Notes under the pieces: generated by a model
The model's input: only the letters and a program-made list of their open reading frames with translations
Told to the model about the DNA's origin: nothing
Databases searched by the model: none
NCBI RefSeq assembly: GCF_945859705.1
Contig: NC_079136.1
Location: 56,868,094 to 56,932,093 of the forward strand
DNA: 64,000 nucleotides
Direction: 5' to 3'
Origin: Episyrphus balteatus
Taxonomy: Eukaryota > Arthropoda > Insecta > Diptera > Syrphidae
Part shown: positions 1 through 12,940 of the stretch, piece by piece
Position numbering within the stretch: position 1 is the first letter of the stretch
Layout of the letters: every line of letters starts with the position of its first letter
Made by a program: the position numbers and the translations under genes

Positions 1-107
1 GCGGTGTTCCCAAGCGGTCCCCCATCTAAGTACTAACCGCGCCCGACGATGCTTGATTTCGGTGATCGGACGAGAACCGATATTTTCATCGTGGTATGGT
101 CGTTGGC
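1..107 (-). rRNA. 5S rRNA: 5S rRNA gene, copy 1 (clipped by window edge)
   Basis: 107 of 118 bp are present. The last 11 nt of the RNA (3' end) and its terminator lie left of the window. The visible part equals the other copies. Spacer markers L, D, m. It carries ATGCGACGAG where nearly all units read ATGCAACGAG; unit 3 shares this G. Confidence 0.95.
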
Positions 108-892
108 GAAAACTTCTTATCAAAGTTGAAACTTATGAGAAATTTTTCTATTCCAATTGGAATAATATTAGTTAATGCGACGAGACTTTAGATTTAATTA
201 ATTGCAATGTGAGTTGTGAGCAGTATTTATTATGTTGTCAAGTTTTCAACCCCTTTCGATTGAATTGAGTTTCTTTAAGGCATAACAACATGAAATACAA
301 AATAATGTTAGTTTTTTTTTTATTTCATATGGTGTTTTAGTAGCAAGTATAAGATAGATGTAATGTTAATTAGCCCACAAAACAAGTATTTTTGACATTT
401 TTTTTTATTTTTCTAAAAAAAAATTATGAGTTGACTTAAAATTTAAAAAAAAATCACTGCCTACTTTCAGGGGCACTGCTTTCAATGCAAATGTACAGAA
501 AAAAATCTCACATGAAAAATCTTACTTAAATGACTTTAACGTAAGTACGAACCAAATACATACATACTATTCACTTATTTTATGAGCTGTTTAAAAAATG
601 TTCACATAAATTATGAGAGTTAAAAAAAAACAATTTGTTCGTCAAATCTTCAAACATAAAAAAATCAGATTTTATTTTTTTTTTACTTTTTTCGTCATCA
701 TGACAAAAAAATAACATTTAACAATTCGTAGCTAAGCACAATACCAAATAAAACCGATTTTCAATGGCAAAAATCACTAGGTAGTGCCCTCATACGAAAT
801 TAAAAAAAAAAAAAACAAATTTCAAATTTCACACATGAAATAGAATAAAAAATTAAAAACAAAAAAGTATGACTAGAGAGCCTTATACTGGC

Positions 893-897
893 AAAAA
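893..897 (-). terminator. Pol III T5 terminator of 5S copy 2
   Basis: Five T residues on the minus strand begin ten bases past the end of copy 2, just after GGCACACGTGCC. This would give a precursor with a trailer of roughly ten nucleotides, in keeping with the 3'-extended 5S precursor known from Drosophila. A second T6 run at 861-866 may act as a backup. The same pair of T runs follows every complete copy. Confidence 0.8.
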
Positions 898-906
898 GGC
901 ACGTGT

Positions 907-1024
907 GCCAACAACACGCGGTGTTCCCAAGCGGTCCCCCATCTAAGTACTAACCGCGCCCGACGATGCTTGATTTCGGTGATCGGACGAGAACCGATAT
1001 TTTCATCGTGGTATGGTCGTTGGC
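907..1024 (-). rRNA. 5S rRNA: 5S rRNA gene, copy 2 (reference copy described in full)
   Basis: Encodes 5S ribosomal RNA, the small RNA of the large ribosomal subunit made by RNA polymerase III. The RNA starts GCCAACGACCATACCACG and ends CCGCGTGTTGTTGGC. The two ends pair as helix I (GCCAAC with GTTGGC). RNA positions 17-21 (CGATG) pair with 57-61 (CATCG) in helix II. Length from GCC to GGC is 118 nt, the same as I remember for Drosophila before its last two bases. Against that remembered sequence I see five differences, at RNA positions 19, 24, 26, 53 and 59. Positions 19 and 59 face each other in helix II and change together, which argues for a working RNA. Box A, the intermediate element and box C are intact. 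A T5 terminator follows ten bases after the gene. The unit is 914 bp with markers L, D; it has two private changes, ACATACACAC and TATGGGCTG. Confidence 0.97.
928..975 (-). promoter_or_regulatory. 5S internal control region (box A, IE, box C), representative of all copies
   Basis: Type 1 Pol III promoter inside the gene, bound by TFIIIA in other animals. Using the standard 5S numbering, box A (RNA 50-64) is 961-975, the intermediate element (67-72) is 953-958 and box C (80-97) is 928-945. Box A reads AATCAAGCATCGTCG and box C reads TAGATGGGGGACCGCTTG on the RNA strand. The same region is unchanged in every full copy except one base in copy 37. Confidence 0.85.
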
Positions 1025-1820
1025 GAAAACTTCTTATCAAAGTTGAAACTTATGAGAAATTTTTCTATTCCAATTGGAATAATATTAGTTAATGCAACGA
1101 GACTTTAGATTTAATTAATTGCAATGTGAGTTGTGAGCAGTATTTATTATGTTGTCAAGTTTTCAACCCCTTTCGATTGAATTGAGTTTCTTTAAGGCAT
1201 AACAACATGAAATACAAAATAATGTTAGTTTTTTTTTTATTTCATATGGTGTTTTAGTAGCAAGTATAAGATAGATGTAATGTTAATTAGCCCACAAAAC
1301 AAGTATTTTTGACATTTTTTTTATTTTTCTAAAAAAAAATTATGAGTTGACTTAAAATTTAAAAAAAAATCACTGCCTACTTTCAGGGGCACTGCTTTCA
1401 ATGCAAATGTACAGAAAAAAATCTCACATGAAAAATCTTACTTAAATGACTTTAACGTAAGTACGAACCAAATACATACACACTATTCACTTATTTTATG
1501 GGCTGTTTAAAAAATGTTCACATAAATTATGAGAGTTAAAAAAAAAAATTTGTTCGTCAAATCTTCAAACATAAAAAAATCAGATTTTATTTTTTTTTTA
1601 CTTTTTTCGTCATCATGACAAAAAAATAACATTAAACAATTCGTAGCTAAGCACAATACCAAATAAAACCGATTTTCAATGGCAAAAATCACTAGGTAGT
1701 GCCCTCATACGAAATTTAAAAAAAAAAAAAAATTTCAAATTTCACACATGAAATAGAATACAAAATTAAAAACAAAAAAAGTATGACTAGAGAGCCTTAT
1801 ACTGGCAAAAAGGCACGTGT

Positions 1821-1938
1821 GCCAACAACACGCGGTGTTCCCAAGCGGTCCCCCATCTAAGTACTAACCGCGCCCGACGATGCTTGATTTCGGTGATCGG
1901 ACGAGAACCGATATTTTCATCGTGGTATGGTCGTTGGC
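1821..1938 (-). rRNA. 5S rRNA: 5S rRNA gene, copy 3
   Basis: Full copy. Unit 922 bp, markers L, D, m; shares ATGCGACGAG with unit 1, so units 1 and 3 are more alike than either is to unit 2. Confidence 0.96.
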
Positions 1939-2742
1939 GAAAACTTCTTATCAAAGTTGAAACTTATGAGAAATTTTTCTATTCCAATTGGAATAATATT
2001 AGTTAATGCGACGAGACTTTAGATTTAATTAATTGCAATGTGAGTTGTGAGCAGTATTTATTATGTTGTCAAGTTTTCAACCCCTTTCGATTGAATTGAG
2101 TTTCTTTAAGGCATAACAACATGAAATACAAAATAATGTTAGTTTTTTTTTTATTTCATATGGTGTTTTAGTAGCAAGTATAAGATAGATGTAATGTTAA
2201 TTAGCCCACAAAACAAGTATTTTTGACATTTTTTTTTATTTTTCTAAAAAAAAATTATGAGTTGACTTAAAATTTAAAAAAAAAATCACTGCCTACTTTC
2301 AGGGGCACTGCTTTCAATGCAAATGTACAGAAAAAAATCTCACATGAAAAATCTTACTTAAATGACTTTAACGTAAGTACGAACCAAATACATACATACT
2401 ATTCACTTATTTTATGAGCTGTTTAAAAAATGTTCACATAAATTATGAGAGTTAAAAAAAAAAACAATTTGTTCGTCAAATCTTCAAACATAAAAAAATC
2501 AGATTTTATTTTTTTTTTACTTTTTTCGTCATCATGACAAAAAAAATAACATTTAACAATTCGTAGCTAAGCACAATACCAAATAAAACCGATTTTCAAT
2601 GGCAAAAATCACTAGGTAGTGCCCTCATACGAAATTAAAAAAAAAAAAAAACAAATTTCAAATTTCACACATGAAATAGAATAAAAAATTAAAAACAAAA
2701 AAGTATGACTAGAGAGCCTTATACTGGCAAAAAGGCACGTGT

Positions 2743-2860
2743 GCCAACAACACGCGGTGTTCCCAAGCGGTCCCCCATCTAAGTACTAACCGCGCCCGAC
2801 GATGCTTGATTTCGGTGATCGGACGAGAACCGATATTTTCATCGTGGTATGGTCGTTGGC
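2743..2860 (-). rRNA. 5S rRNA: 5S rRNA gene, copy 4
   Basis: Full copy. Unit 920 bp, markers L, D, m; longer A and T runs than average. Confidence 0.96.
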
Positions 2861-3662
2861 GAAAACTTCTTATCAAAGTTGAAACTTATGAGAAATTTTT
2901 CTATTCCAATTGGAATAATATTAGTTAATGCAACGAGACTTTAGATTTAATTAATTGCAATGTGAGTTGTGAGCAGTATTTATTATGTTGTCAAGTTTTC
3001 AACCCCTTTCGATTGAATTGAGTTTCTTTAAGGCATAACAACATGAAATACAAAATAATGTTAGTTTTTTTTTTATTTCATATGGTGTTTTAGTAGCAAG
3101 TATAAGATAGATGTAATGTTAATTAGCCCACAAAACAAGTATTTTTGACATTTTTTTTTTATTTTTCTAAAAAAAAATTATGAGTTGACTTAAAATTTAA
3201 AAAAAAATCACTGCCTACTTTCAGGGGCACTGCTTTCAATGCAAATGTACAGAAAAAAATCTCACATGAAAAATCTTACTTAAATGACTTTAACGTAAGT
3301 ACGAACCAAATACATACATACTATTCACTTATTTTATGAGCTGTTTAAAAAATGTTCACATAAATTATGAGAGTTAAAAAAAAAACAATTTGTTCGTCAA
3401 ATCTTCAAACATAAAAAATCAGATTTTATTTTTTTTTTTACTTTTTTCGTCATCATGACAAAAAAATAACATTTAACAATTCGTAGCTAAGCACAATACC
3501 AAATAAAACCGATTTTCAATGGCAAAAATCACTAGGTAGTGCCCTCATACGAAATTAAAAAAAAAAAAAAACAAATTTCAAATTTCACACATGAAATAGA
3601 ATAAAAAATTAAAAACAAAAAAGTATGACTAGAGAGCCTTATACTGGCAAAAAGGCACGTGT

Positions 3663-3780
3663 GCCAACAACACGCGGTGTTCCCAAGCGGTCCCCCATCT
3701 AAGTACTAACCGCGCCCGACGATGCTTGATTTCGGTGATCGGACGAGAACCGATATTTTCATCGTGGTATGGTCGTTGGC
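3663..3780 (-). rRNA. 5S rRNA: 5S rRNA gene, copy 5
   Basis: Full copy. Unit 918 bp, markers L, D, m. Confidence 0.96.
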
Positions 3781-4580
3781 GAAAACTTCTTATCAAAGTT
3801 GAAACTTATGAGAAATTTTTCTATTCCAATTGGAATAATATTAGTTAATGCAACGAGACTTTAGATTTAATTAATTGCAATGTGAGTTGTGAGCAGTATT
3901 TATTATGTTGTCAAGTTTTCAACCCCTTTCGATTGAATTGAGTTTCTTTAAGGCATAACAACATGAAATACAAAATAATGTTAGTTTTTTTTTTATTTCA
4001 TATGGTGTTTTAGTAGCAAGTATAAGATAGATGTAATGTTAATTAGCCCACAAAACAAGTATTTTTGACATTTTTTTTTATTTTTCTAAAAAAAAAATTA
4101 TGAGTTGACTTAAAATTTAAAAAAAAATCACTGCCTACTTTCAGGGGCACTGCTTTCAATGCAAATGTACAGAAAAAAATCTCACATGAAAAATCTTACT
4201 TAAATGACTTTAACGTAAGTACGAACCAAATACATACATACTATTCACTTATTTTATGAGCTGTTTAAAAAATGTTCACATAAATTATGAGAGTTAAAAA
4301 AAAAACAATTTGTTCGTCAAATCTTCAAACATAAAAAAATCAGATTTTATTTTTTTTTTACTTTTTTCGTCATCATGACAAAAAAATAACATTTAACAAT
4401 TCGTAGCTAAGCACAATACCAAATAAAACCGATTTTCAATGGCAAAAATCACTAGGTAGTGCCCTCATACGAAATTAAAAAAAAAAAAACAAATTTCAAA
4501 TTTCACACATGAAATAGAATAAAAAATTAAAAACAAAAAAGTATGACTAGAGAGCCTTATACTGGCAAAAAGGCACGTGT

Positions 4581-4698
4581 GCCAACAACACGCGGTGTTC
4601 CCAAGCGGTCCCCCATCTAAGTACTAACCGCGCCCGACGATGCTTGATTTCGGTGATCGGACGAGAACCGATATTTTCATCGTGGTATGGTCGTTGGC
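4581..4698 (-). rRNA. 5S rRNA: 5S rRNA gene, copy 6
   Basis: Full copy. Unit 916 bp, markers L, D, m. Confidence 0.96.
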
Positions 4699-5496
4699 GA
4701 AAACTTCTTATCAAAGTTGAAACTTATGAGAAATTTTTCTATTCCAATTGGAATAATATTAGTTAATGCAACGAGACTTTAGATTTAATTAATTGCAATG
4801 TGAGTTGTGAGCAGTATTTATTATGTTGTCAAGTTTTCAACCCCTTTCGATTGAATTGAGTTTCTTTAAGGCATAACAACATGAAATACAAAATAATGTT
4901 AGTTTTTTTTTTATTTCATATGGTGTTTTAGTAGCAAGTATAAGATAGATGTAATGTTAATTAGCCCACAAAACAAGTATTTTTGACATTTTTTTTTATT
5001 TTTCTAAAAAAAAATTATGAGTTGACTTAAAATTTAAAAAAAAATCACTGCCTACTTTCAGGGGCACTGCTTTCAATGCAAATGTACAGAAAAAAATCTC
5101 ACATGAAAAATCTTACTTAAATGACTTTAACGTAAGTACGAACCAAATACATACATACTATTCACTTATTTTATGAGCTGTTTAAAAAATGTTCACATAA
5201 ATTATGAGAGTTAAAAAAAAAACAATTTGTTCGTCAAATCTTCAAACATAAAAAAATCAGATTTTATTTTTTTTTTACTTTTTTCGTCATCATGACAAAA
5301 AAATAACATTTAACAATTCGTAGCTAAGCACAATACCAAATAAAACCGATTTTCAATGGCAAAAATCACTAGGTAGTGCCCTCATACGAAATTAAAAAAA
5401 AAAAACAAATTTCAAATTTCACACATGAAATAGAATAAAAAATTAAAAACAAAAAAGTATGACTAGAGAGCCTTATACTGGCAAAAAGGCACGTGT

Positions 5497-5614
5497 GCCA
5501 ACAACACGCGGTGTTCCCAAGCGGTCCCCCATCTAAGTACTAACCGCGCCCGACGATGCTTGATTTCGGTGATCGGACGAGAACCGATATTTTCATCGTG
5601 GTATGGTCGTTGGC
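5497..5614 (-). rRNA. 5S rRNA: 5S rRNA gene, copy 7
   Basis: Full copy. Unit 917 bp, markers L, D, m; private change ATTATTTAATG in place of ATTAGTTAATG in the upstream spacer. Confidence 0.96.
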
Positions 5615-6413
5615 GAAAACTTCTTATCAAAGTTGAAACTTATGAGAAATTTTTCTATTCCAATTGGAATAATATTATTTAATGCAACGAGACTTTAGAT
5701 TTAATTAATTGCAATGTGAGTTGTGAGCAGTATTTATTATGTTGTCAAGTTTTCAACCCCTTTCGATTGAATTGAGTTTCTTTAAGGCATAACAACATGA
5801 AATACAAAATAATGTTAGTTTTTTTTTTATTTCATATGGTGTTTTAGTAGCAAGTATAAGATAGATGTAATGTTAATTAGCCCACAAAACAAGTATTTTT
5901 GACATTTTTTTTTATTTTTCTAAAAAAAAATTATGAGTTGACTTAAAATTTAAAAAAAAATCACTGCCTACTTTCAGGGGCACTGCTTTCAATGCAAATG
6001 TACAGAAAAAAATCTCACATGAAAAATCTTACTTAAATGACTTTAACGTAAGTACGAACCAAATACATACATACTATTCACTTATTTTATGAGCTGTTTA
6101 AAAAATGTTCACATAAATTATGAGAGTTAAAAAAAAAACAATTTGTTCGTCAAATCTTCAAACATAAAAAAATCAGATTTTATTTTTTTTTTACTTTTTT
6201 CGTCATCATGACAAAAAAATAACATTTAACAATTCGTAGCTAAGCACAATACCAAATAAAACCGATTTTCAATGGCAAAAATCACTAGGTAGTGCCCTCA
6301 TACGAAATTAAAAAAAAAAAAACAAATTTCAAATTTCACACATGAAATAGAATAAAAAATTAAAAACAAAAAAGTATGACTAGAGAGCCTTATACTGGCA
6401 AAAAGGCACGTGT

Positions 6414-6531
6414 GCCAACAACACGCGGTGTTCCCAAGCGGTCCCCCATCTAAGTACTAACCGCGCCCGACGATGCTTGATTTCGGTGATCGGACGAGAA
6501 CCGATATTTTCATCGTGGTATGGTCGTTGGC
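6414..6531 (-). rRNA. 5S rRNA: 5S rRNA gene, copy 8
   Basis: Full copy. Unit 918 bp, markers L, D, m. Confidence 0.96.
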
Positions 6532-7331
6532 GAAAACTTCTTATCAAAGTTGAAACTTATGAGAAATTTTTCTATTCCAATTGGAATAATATTAGTTAAT
6601 GCAACGAGACTTTAGATTTAATTAATTGCAATGTGAGTTGTGAGCAGTATTTATTATGTTGTCAAGTTTTCAACCCCTTTCGATTGAATTGAGTTTCTTT
6701 AAGGCATAACAACATGAAATACAAAATAATGTTAGTTTTTTTTTTTATTTCATATGGTGTTTTAGTAGCAAGTATAAGATAGATGTAATGTTAATTAGCC
6801 CACAAAACAAGTATTTTTGACATTTTTTTTTATTTTTCTAAAAAAAAATTATGAGTTGACTTAAAATTTAAAAAAAAATCACTGCCTACTTTCAGGGGCA
6901 CTGCTTTCAATGCAAATGTACAGAAAAAAATCTCACATGAAAAATCTTACTTAAATGACTTTAACGTAAGTACGAACCAAATACATACATACTATTCACT
7001 TATTTTATGAGCTGTTTAAAAAATGTTCACATAAATTATGAGAGTTAAAAAAAAAACAATTTGTTCGTCAAATCTTCAAACATAAAAAAATCAGATTTTA
7101 TTTTTTTTTTACTTTTTTCGTCATCATGACAAAAAAATAACATTTAACAATTCGTAGCTAAGCACAATACCAAATAAAACCGATTTTCAATGGCAAAAAT
7201 CACTAGGTAGTGCCCTCATACGAAATTAAAAAAAAAAAAACAAATTTCAAATTTCACACATGAAATAGAATAAAAAATTAAAAACAAAAAAGTATGACTA
7301 GAGAGCCTTATACTGGCAAAAAGGCACGTGT

Positions 7332-7449
7332 GCCAACAACACGCGGTGTTCCCAAGCGGTCCCCCATCTAAGTACTAACCGCGCCCGACGATGCTTGATT
7401 TCGGTGATCGGACGAGAACCGATATTTTCATCGTGGTATGGTCGTTGGC
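7332..7449 (-). rRNA. 5S rRNA: 5S rRNA gene, copy 9
   Basis: Full copy. Unit 917 bp, markers L, D, m. It closes the opening run of nine L-D units. Confidence 0.96.
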
Positions 7450-8248
7450 GAAAACTTCTTATCAAAGTTGAAACTTATGAGAAATTTTTCTATTCCAATT
7501 GGAATAATATTAGTTAATGCAACGAGACTTTAGATTTAATTAATTGCAATGTGAGTTGTGAGCAGTATTTATTATGTTGTCAAGTTTTCAACCCCTTTCG
7601 ATTGAATTGAGTTTCTTTAAGGCATAACAACATGAAATACAAAATAATGTTAGTTTTTTTTTTATTTCATATGGTGTTTTAGTAGCAAGTATAAGATAGA
7701 TGTAATGTTAATTAGCCCACAAAACAAGTATTTTTGACATTTTTTTTTATTTTTCTAAAAAAAAATTATGAGTTGACTTAAAATTTAAAAAAAAATCACT
7801 GCCTACTTTCAGGGGCACTGCTTTCAATGCAAATGTACAGAAAAAAATCTCACATGAAAAATCTTACTTAAATGACTTTAACGTAAGTACGAACCAAATA
7901 CATACATACTATTCACTTATTTTATGAGCTGTTTAAAAAATGTTCACATAAATTATGAGAGTTAAAAAAAAAACAATTTGTTCGTCAAATCTTCAAACAT
8001 AAAAAAATCAGATTTTATTTTTTTTTTACTTTTTTCGTCATCATGACAAAAAAATAACATTTAACAATTCGTAGCTAAGCACAATACCAAATAAAACCGA
8101 TTTTCAATGGCAAAAATCACTAGGTAGTGCCCTCATACGAAATTAAAAAAAAAAAAACAAATTTCAAATTTCACACATGAAATAGAATAAAAAATTAAAA
8201 ACAAAAAAGTATGACTAGAGAGCCTTATACTGGCAAAAAGGCACGTGT

Positions 8249-8366
8249 GCCAACAACACGCGGTGTTCCCAAGCGGTCCCCCATCTAAGTACTAACCGCG
8301 CCCGACGATGCTTGATTTCGGTGATCGGACGAGAACCGATATTTTCATCGTGGTATGGTCGTTGGC
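8249..8366 (-). rRNA. 5S rRNA: 5S rRNA gene, copy 10
   Basis: Full copy. Unit 910 bp, first of the S-N type: lacks the 7-bp TTGTGAG and has TTTTAACATT. Confidence 0.96.
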
Positions 8367-9158
8367 GAAAACTTCTTATCAAAGTTGAAACTTATGAGAA
8401 ATTTTTCTATTCCAATTGGAATAATATTAGTTAATGCAACGAGACTTTAGATTTAATTAATTGCAATGTGAGCAGTATTTATTATGTTGTCAAGTTTTCA
8501 ACCCCTTTCGATTGAATTGAGTTTCTTTAAGGCATAACAACATGAAATACAAAATAATGTTAGTTTTTTTTTTATTTCATATGGTGTTTTAGTAGCAAGT
8601 ATAAGATAGATGTAATGTTAATTAGCCCACAAAACAAGTATTTTTAACATTTTTTTTTATTTTTCTAAAAAAAAATTATGAGTTGACTTAAAATTTAAAA
8701 AAAAATCACTGCCTACTTTCAGGGGCACTGCTTTCAATGCAAATGTACAGAAAAAAATCTCACATGAAAAATCTTACTTAAATGACTTTAACGTAAGTAC
8801 GAACCAAATACATACATACTATTCACTTATTTTATGAGCTGTTTAAAAAATGTTCACATAAATTATGAGAGTTAAAAAAAAAACAATTTGTTCGTCAAAT
8901 CTTCAAACATAAAAAAATCAGATTTTATTTTTTTTTTACTTTTTTCGTCATCATGACAAAAAAATAACATTTAACAATTCGTAGCTAAGCACAATACCAA
9001 ATAAAACCGATTTTCAATGGCAAAAATCACTAGGTAGTGCCCTCATACGAAATTAAAAAAAAAAAAACAAATTTCAAATTTCACACATGAAATAGAATAA
9101 AAAATTAAAAACAAAAAAGTATGACTAGAGAGCCTTATACTGGCAAAAAGGCACGTGT

Positions 9159-9276
9159 GCCAACAACACGCGGTGTTCCCAAGCGGTCCCCCATCTAAGT
9201 ACTAACCGCGCCCGACGATGCTTGATTTCGGTGATCGGACGAGAACCGATATTTTCATCGTGGTATGGTCGTTGGC
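9159..9276 (-). rRNA. 5S rRNA: 5S rRNA gene, copy 11
   Basis: Full copy. Unit 919 bp, markers L, D, t, r; first unit of the t-r type, which recurs at copies 21, 31 and 35. Confidence 0.96.
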
Positions 9277-10077
9277 GAAAACTTCTTATCAAAGTTGAAA
9301 CTTATGAGAAATTTTTCTATTCCAATTGGAATAATATTAGTTAATGCAACGAGACTTTAGATTTAATTAATTGCAATGTGAGTTGTGAGCAGTATTTATT
9401 ATGTTGTCAAGTTTTCAACCCCTTTCGATTGAATTGAGTTTCTTTAAGGCATAACAACATGAAATACAAAATAATGTTAGTTTTTTTTTTATTTCATATG
9501 GTGTTTTAGTAGCAAGTATAAGATAGATGTAATGTTAATTAGCCCACAAAACAAGTATTTTTGACATTTTTTTTTATTTTTCTAAAAAAAAATTATGAGT
9601 TGACTTAAAATTTAAAAAAAAATCACTGCCTACTTTCAGGGGCACTGCTTTCAATGCAAATGTACAGAAAAAAATCTCACATGAAAAATCTTACTTAAAT
9701 GACTTTAACGTAAGTACGAACCAAATACATATGTACATACTATTCACTTATTTTATGAGCTGTTTAAAAAATGTTCACATAAATTATGAGAGTTAGAAAA
9801 AACAATTTGTTCGTCAAATCTTCAAACATAAAAAAATCAGATTTTATTTTTTTTTTACTTTTTTCGTCATCATGACAAAAAAATAACATTTAACAATTCG
9901 TAGCTAAGCACAATACCAAATAAAACCGATTTTCAATGGCAAAAATCACTAGGTAGTGCCCTCATACGAAATTAAAAAAAAAAAAACAAATTTCAAATTT
10001 CACACATGAAATAGAATAAAAAATTAAAAACAAAAAAGTATGACTAGAGAGCCTTATACTGGCAAAAAGGCACGTGT

Positions 10078-10195
10078 GCCAACAACACGCGGTGTTCCCA
10101 AGCGGTCCCCCATCTAAGTACTAACCGCGCCCGACGATGCTTGATTTCGGTGATCGGACGAGAACCGATATTTTCATCGTGGTATGGTCGTTGGC
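10078..10195 (-). rRNA. 5S rRNA: 5S rRNA gene, copy 12
   Basis: Full copy. Unit 917 bp, markers L, D, m. Confidence 0.96.
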
Positions 10196-10994
10196 GAAAA
10201 CTTCTTATCAAAGTTGAAACTTATGAGAAATTTTTCTATTCCAATTGGAATAATATTAGTTAATGCAACGAGACTTTAGATTTAATTAATTGCAATGTGA
10301 GTTGTGAGCAGTATTTATTATGTTGTCAAGTTTTCAACCCCTTTCGATTGAATTGAGTTTCTTTAAGGCATAACAACATGAAATACAAAATAATGTTAGT
10401 TTTTTTTTTATTTCATATGGTGTTTTAGTAGCAAGTATAAGATAGATGTAATGTTAATTAGCCCACAAAACAAGTATTTTTGACATTTTTTTTTATTTTT
10501 CTAAAAAAAAATTATGAGTTGACTTAAAATTTAAAAAAAAATCACTGCCTACTTTCAGGGGCACTGCTTTCAATGCAAATGTACAGAAAAAAATCTCACA
10601 TGAAAAATCTTACTTAAATGACTTTAACGTAAGTACGAACCAAATACATACATACTATTCACTTATTTTATGAGCTGTTTAAAAAATGTTCACATAAATT
10701 ATGAGAGTTAAAAAAAAAACAATTTGTTCGTCAAATCTTCAAACATAAAAAAATCAGATTTTATTTTTTTTTTACTTTTTTCGTCATCATGACAAAAAAA
10801 TAACATTTAACAATTCGTAGCTAAGCACAATACCAAATAAAACCGATTTTCAATGGCAAAAATCACTAGGTAGTGCCCTCATACGAAATTAAAAAAAAAA
10901 AAACAAATTTCAAATTTCACACATGAAATAGAATAAAAAATTAAAAACAAAAAAGTATGACTAGAGAGCCTTATACTGGCAAAAAGGCACGTGT

Positions 10995-11112
10995 GCCAAC
11001 AACACGCGGTGTTCCCAAGCGGTCCCCCATCTAAGTACTAACCGCGCCCGACGATGCTTGATTTCGGTGATCGGACGAGAACCGATATTTTCATCGTGGT
11101 ATGGTCGTTGGC
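10995..11112 (-). rRNA. 5S rRNA: 5S rRNA gene, copy 13
   Basis: Full copy. Unit 903 bp, the shortest seen, markers S, N, m; an A run is cut to six bases and ACTGTTC replaces ACTATTC. Confidence 0.96.
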
Positions 11113-11897
11113 GAAAACTTCTTATCAAAGTTGAAACTTATGAGAAATTTTTCTATTCCAATTGGAATAATATTAGTTAATGCAACGAGACTTTAGATTT
11201 AATTAATTGCAATGTGAGCAGTATTTATTATGTTGTCAAGTTTTCAACCCCTTTCGATTGAATTGAGTTTCTTTAAGGCATAACAACATGAAATACAAAA
11301 TAATGTTAGTTTTTTTTTTATTTCATATGGTGTTTTAGTAGCAAGTATAAGATAGATGTAATGTTAATTAGCCCACAAAACAAGTATTTTTAACATTTTT
11401 TTTTATTTTTCTAAAAAAAAATTATGAGTTGACTTAAAATTAAAAAAAAAATCACTGCCTACTTTCAGGGGCACTGCTTTCAATGCAAATGTACAGAAAA
11501 AAATCTCACATGAAAAATCTTACTTAAATGACTTTAACGTAAGTACGAACCAAATACATACATACTGTTCACTTATTTTATGAGCTGTTTAAAAAATGTT
11601 CACATAAATTATGAGAGTTAAAAAAAAAACAATTTGTTCGTCAAATCTTCAAACATAAAAAAATCAGATTTTATTTTTTTTTTACTTTTTTCGTCATCAT
11701 GACAAAAAAATAACATTTAACAATTCGTAGCTAAGCACAATACCAAATAAAACCGATTTTCAATGGCAAAAATCACTAGGTAGTGCCCTCATACGAAATT
11801 AAAAAACAAATTTCAAATTTCACACATGAAATAGAATAAAAAATTAAAAACAAAAAAGTATGACTAGAGAGCCTTATACTGGCAAAAAGGCACGTGT

Positions 11898-12015
11898 GCC
11901 AACAACACGCGGTGTTCCCAAGCGGTCCCCCATCTAAGTACTAACCGCGCCCGACGATGCTTGATTTCGGTGATCGGACGAGAACCGATATTTTCATCGT
12001 GGTATGGTCGTTGGC
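11898..12015 (-). rRNA. 5S rRNA: 5S rRNA gene, copy 14
   Basis: Full copy. Unit 925 bp, the longest without an element, markers L, N; two separate 4-bp CTAC insertions (AATACCTACAAAA and GTACCTACGAAC). L with N marks it as a mosaic spacer. Confidence 0.96.
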
Positions 12016-12822
12016 GAAAACTTCTTATCAAAGTTGAAACTTATGAGAAATTTTTCTATTCCAATTGGAATAATATTAGTTAATGCAACGAGACTTTAGA
12101 TTTAATTAATTGCAATGTGAGTTGTGAGCAGTATTTATTATGTTGTCAAGTTTTCAACCCCTTTCGATTGAATTGAGTTTCTTTAAGGCATAACAACATG
12201 AAATACCTACAAAATAATGTTAGTTTTTTTTTTATTTCATATGGTGTTTTAGTAGCAAGTATAAGATAGATGTAATGTTAATTAGCCCACAAAACAAGTA
12301 TTTTTAACATTTTTTTTTATTTTTCTAAAAAAAAATTATGAGTTGACTTAAAATTTAAAAAAAAATCACTGCCTACTTTCAGGGGCACTGCTTTCAATGC
12401 AAATGTACAGAAAAAAATCTCACATGAAAAATCTTACTTAAATGACTTTAACGTAAGTACCTACGAACCAAATACATACATACTATTCACTTATTTTATG
12501 AGCTGTTTAAAAAATGTTCACATAAATTATGAGAGTTAAAAAAAAAACAATTTGTTCGTCAAATCTTCAAACATAAAAAAATCAGATTTTATTTTTTTTT
12601 TACTTTTTTCGTCATCATGACAAAAAAATAACATTTAACAATTCGTAGCTAAGCACAATACCAAATAAAACCGATTTTCAATGGCAAAAATCACTAGGTA
12701 GTGCCCTCATACGAAATTAAAAAAAAAAAAACAAATTTCAAATTTCACACATGAAATAGAATAAAAAATTAAAAACAAAAAAGTATGACTAGAGAGCCTT
12801 ATACTGGCAAAAAGGCACGTGT

Positions 12823-12940
12823 GCCAACAACACGCGGTGTTCCCAAGCGGTCCCCCATCTAAGTACTAACCGCGCCCGACGATGCTTGATTTCGGTGATC
12901 GGACGAGAACCGATATTTTCATCGTGGTATGGTCGTTGGC
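12823..12940 (-). rRNA. 5S rRNA: 5S rRNA gene, copy 15
   Basis: Full copy. Unit 917 bp, markers L, D, m. Confidence 0.96.

Noticed and set aside
1507..1692. 61-codon minus-strand frame in 5S unit 2
   Set aside because: It lies in spacer and is open only in this unit because of local base and homopolymer differences; no protein features.
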